Below are positions 62,297 to 64,000 of a stretch of 64,000 nucleotides of DNA, piece after piece; positions within the stretch are counted from its first letter, which is position 1, and each line of letters begins with the position of its first letter. The position numbers were made by a program, and so were the translations under genes. This DNA is from Polytrichum commune (Eukaryota > Streptophyta > Polytrichopsida > Polytrichales > Polytrichaceae), in assembly GCA_950295325.1 (NCBI GenBank), contig OX485803.1, positions 23,128,001 to 23,192,000 of the forward strand. Reading direction: 5' to 3'. A model generated the notes under the pieces. That model worked only from the letters and a program-made list of their open reading frames with translations. It did not search any database and was not told where the DNA came from.

Positions 62297-63819
62297 CACA
62301 ACACTCACCCTACTCGTTGTCCGGCCCAATATAACACATTACATATTTACTTTGTGTTATTCCATATAACAATAACAATAAAATGTTTGTGTTAATAGGT
62401 TCACCTACCTTCAATATGCAATGGAATCTAGAATGTACCAATAGGGCTTCAACATTGCAAACGGGGAAGGGGAATTGGGAAGGGGGGGGGGGAGAGGAGG
62501 AAGTTGCAAAGGCTACAACGAATTGGTGACATACACTCTACAATACAATAGACCACGGATGTGTGGTAATGCAATTGTTGTTCCAAAGTTTTGAGATCGG
62601 TTGCTTATTGACAACAACATGTTGAGCATATGATGCAGGTTGTCTTGTGACATTCATTCATGTGCACATGTGCCCATAATACATTGTTTATGATCGGGGG
62701 ATTATATTGTAGGTGCATAATGAAATCCAACATGTGGTATATAACATTGGAGGCTTAAGTTGTAGGTTATAATATTTTAGTTGAAGGGGACTTGGGTGCA
62801 ATTGAGAAACTTTCAACAAAGTGAGATCCAATTCATACCCCCGTCCTACCTAAACATATTTGAATCTAAATGATAATATATGTTTTTGTTTTTATTTAAA
62901 AAGAATTAACCACATTCAAAAGAACCATTTCCACAAAATTTTCCTTGCTAAATGTTATTTCTTGCATATAGAAATCACACGGATTTAGGGTATGTGGAGA
63001 AAGTGATCCAAAAACAATTCCCTTGAGTATAAGATTCCATGCTATTTTGATGCACGATGGTGTATAATGTGGACCACATTATAGTGCATTGAAAAGTAAG
63101 TCACATCCAAATATTCATCATGAACAATGTATTGTTCTCCCTCTTTAGTATGACACGCTTGGGAAACACAAAAATGTCGTATTATCGAGGTGTCGTCTTC
63201 TCATTAACATGACATATGGCGTAAAGTTGTCATATTGTTGAGGGAATATGAAAACATAAGTAATATGAACTCATAAATATATACAACGAGTTTAAGCAAT
63301 ATAGATGGTATGAAATAATAACTTGTAACTCCAAACAAATACAAATATTCTCAAAGAACTCTTGAAATAGGAGTCCAAAGATCTTTGGTGTTGCCTACCC
63401 AAGTTAGCAACCGTTGTCTTATATGGATTCCCTACTAACTTTTGAAAACTAATCATTTCATTAACACCGAAATATAAAGAGTTCTTTAATACGAAACTAG
63501 ACAACAATGATGCATGACGTTTAGCATCAAGATATTGGTGATACTATATCACCCGTGCACAAGGCAACATACTAGGCAAGAGGCCCCTCTAACCCTAACC
63601 ATGTCCATTCTACACTAGTAACCCTAATTATCATTAAGTTCCCAATGATAAGTGAAGTTCCCAAATAGTTTTCAAGTGAAAATGGATGTATTTTAGATGT
63701 ACATAACATAGATGAAAGGAATCTTAACATTAACTACCTCTTCAATATGACAAAATGTAGATTCTAAATGGCGCATTATCGAGTGTCGTAGTCGTATAAA
63801 AGTGGGAGTTTTGGACTAA
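62297..63819. other. Spacer, no gene recognised
   Basis: A G-run lies near 62482. A TGTCGTATTATCGAGGTGTC phrase at 63175-63194 is a second copy of the motif found at the pogo-like end downstream. Confidence 0.45.
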
Positions 63820-63884
63820 AAAGTTTGGTCTCGCAAAAATGTGTCGTAGTATCGAGGGTGTCGTATTAACTGGGTTAGACTGTA
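63820..63884 (-). mobile_element. Probable end of a pogo/Tigger-like (Tc1/mariner) element
   Basis: Read on the minus strand from 63884, the sequence TACAGTCTAACCCAGTTAAT continues into ACGACACCCTCGATACTACG. This resembles the CAGT-AACC-CG-TAAT termini of plant pogo-like elements with a TA target. The opposite end was not found. Confidence 0.4.
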
Positions 63885-64000
63885 GTTGTCTTGCAATTGT
63901 TGGATCCAAGGAAAGAGAGACCTACGTTCCTTTCTTTTGCTCCTCTCCCCTCTTCCCTCCTTCCCTTTCCCCCCTCTCAAAGTAGGTCTTTCATTATAGT
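63885..64000. other. Right edge of window, polypyrimidine stretch
   Basis: The C/T-rich tract at 63929-63978 has no gene. Confidence 0.5.

Overview
This 64 kb window is nuclear DNA from a land plant. It holds a plasma-membrane H+-ATPase gene with plant-type sequence, a Dof zinc-finger ORF (a plant-specific family), an ASHR1/SMYD-type gene with many introns, a plant-type CACTA transposon and a nuclear copy of mitochondrial nad3. The nad3 copy reads [12 protein letters not shown], which resembles bryophyte or fern nad3 more than flowering-plant nad3 (FDPFGDARSRFD). The species cannot be fixed, but a seed-free plant with a large, transposon-filled genome is the best guess.

Layout. 1-4250: the first six coding exons of a minus-strand H+-ATPase, which runs off the left edge, and its probable leader with degenerate tandem repeats. 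4.25-9.7 kb: AT-rich spacer with a GC-rich islet at 7.3-7.7 kb that carries a perfect heat-shock element and a 58-codon ORF with one membrane segment. 9.7-12.6 kb: a degenerate RMA-type RING ORF, a divergent Dof ORF between two copies of a dispersed repeat, and the nad3 insertion. 12.6-23.7 kb: MITEs, a near-perfect 169-bp palindrome and tandem repeats, with no gene seen. 23.7-32.2 kb: a 14-exon minus-strand SET/MYND protein lysine methyltransferase gene. 32.3-40.6 kb: repeat-rich spacer. 40,640-53,078: one complete CACTA (En/Spm) element with matching ends and a TGG target duplication. It carries two divergently oriented genes, a TNP2-type transposase on plus and a TnpA/Transposase_24-like gene on minus. 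53.1-64 kb: a dense MITE field that includes a Tourist-like element nested exactly inside another.

Only two loci look like working host genes with strong support, the H+-ATPase and the SET/MYND gene; they are unrelated in function. The Dof ORF and the 58-codon ORF are possible genes. The most distinctive signal is in the CACTA element. When its two genes are spliced with phase-consistent introns, all three premature stops are TAG and each would be repaired by a single TAG-to-CAG change. That is what decay by deamination of methylated CHG sites would produce. No CRISPR array was seen, and no tRNA or rRNA gene was recognised by eye.
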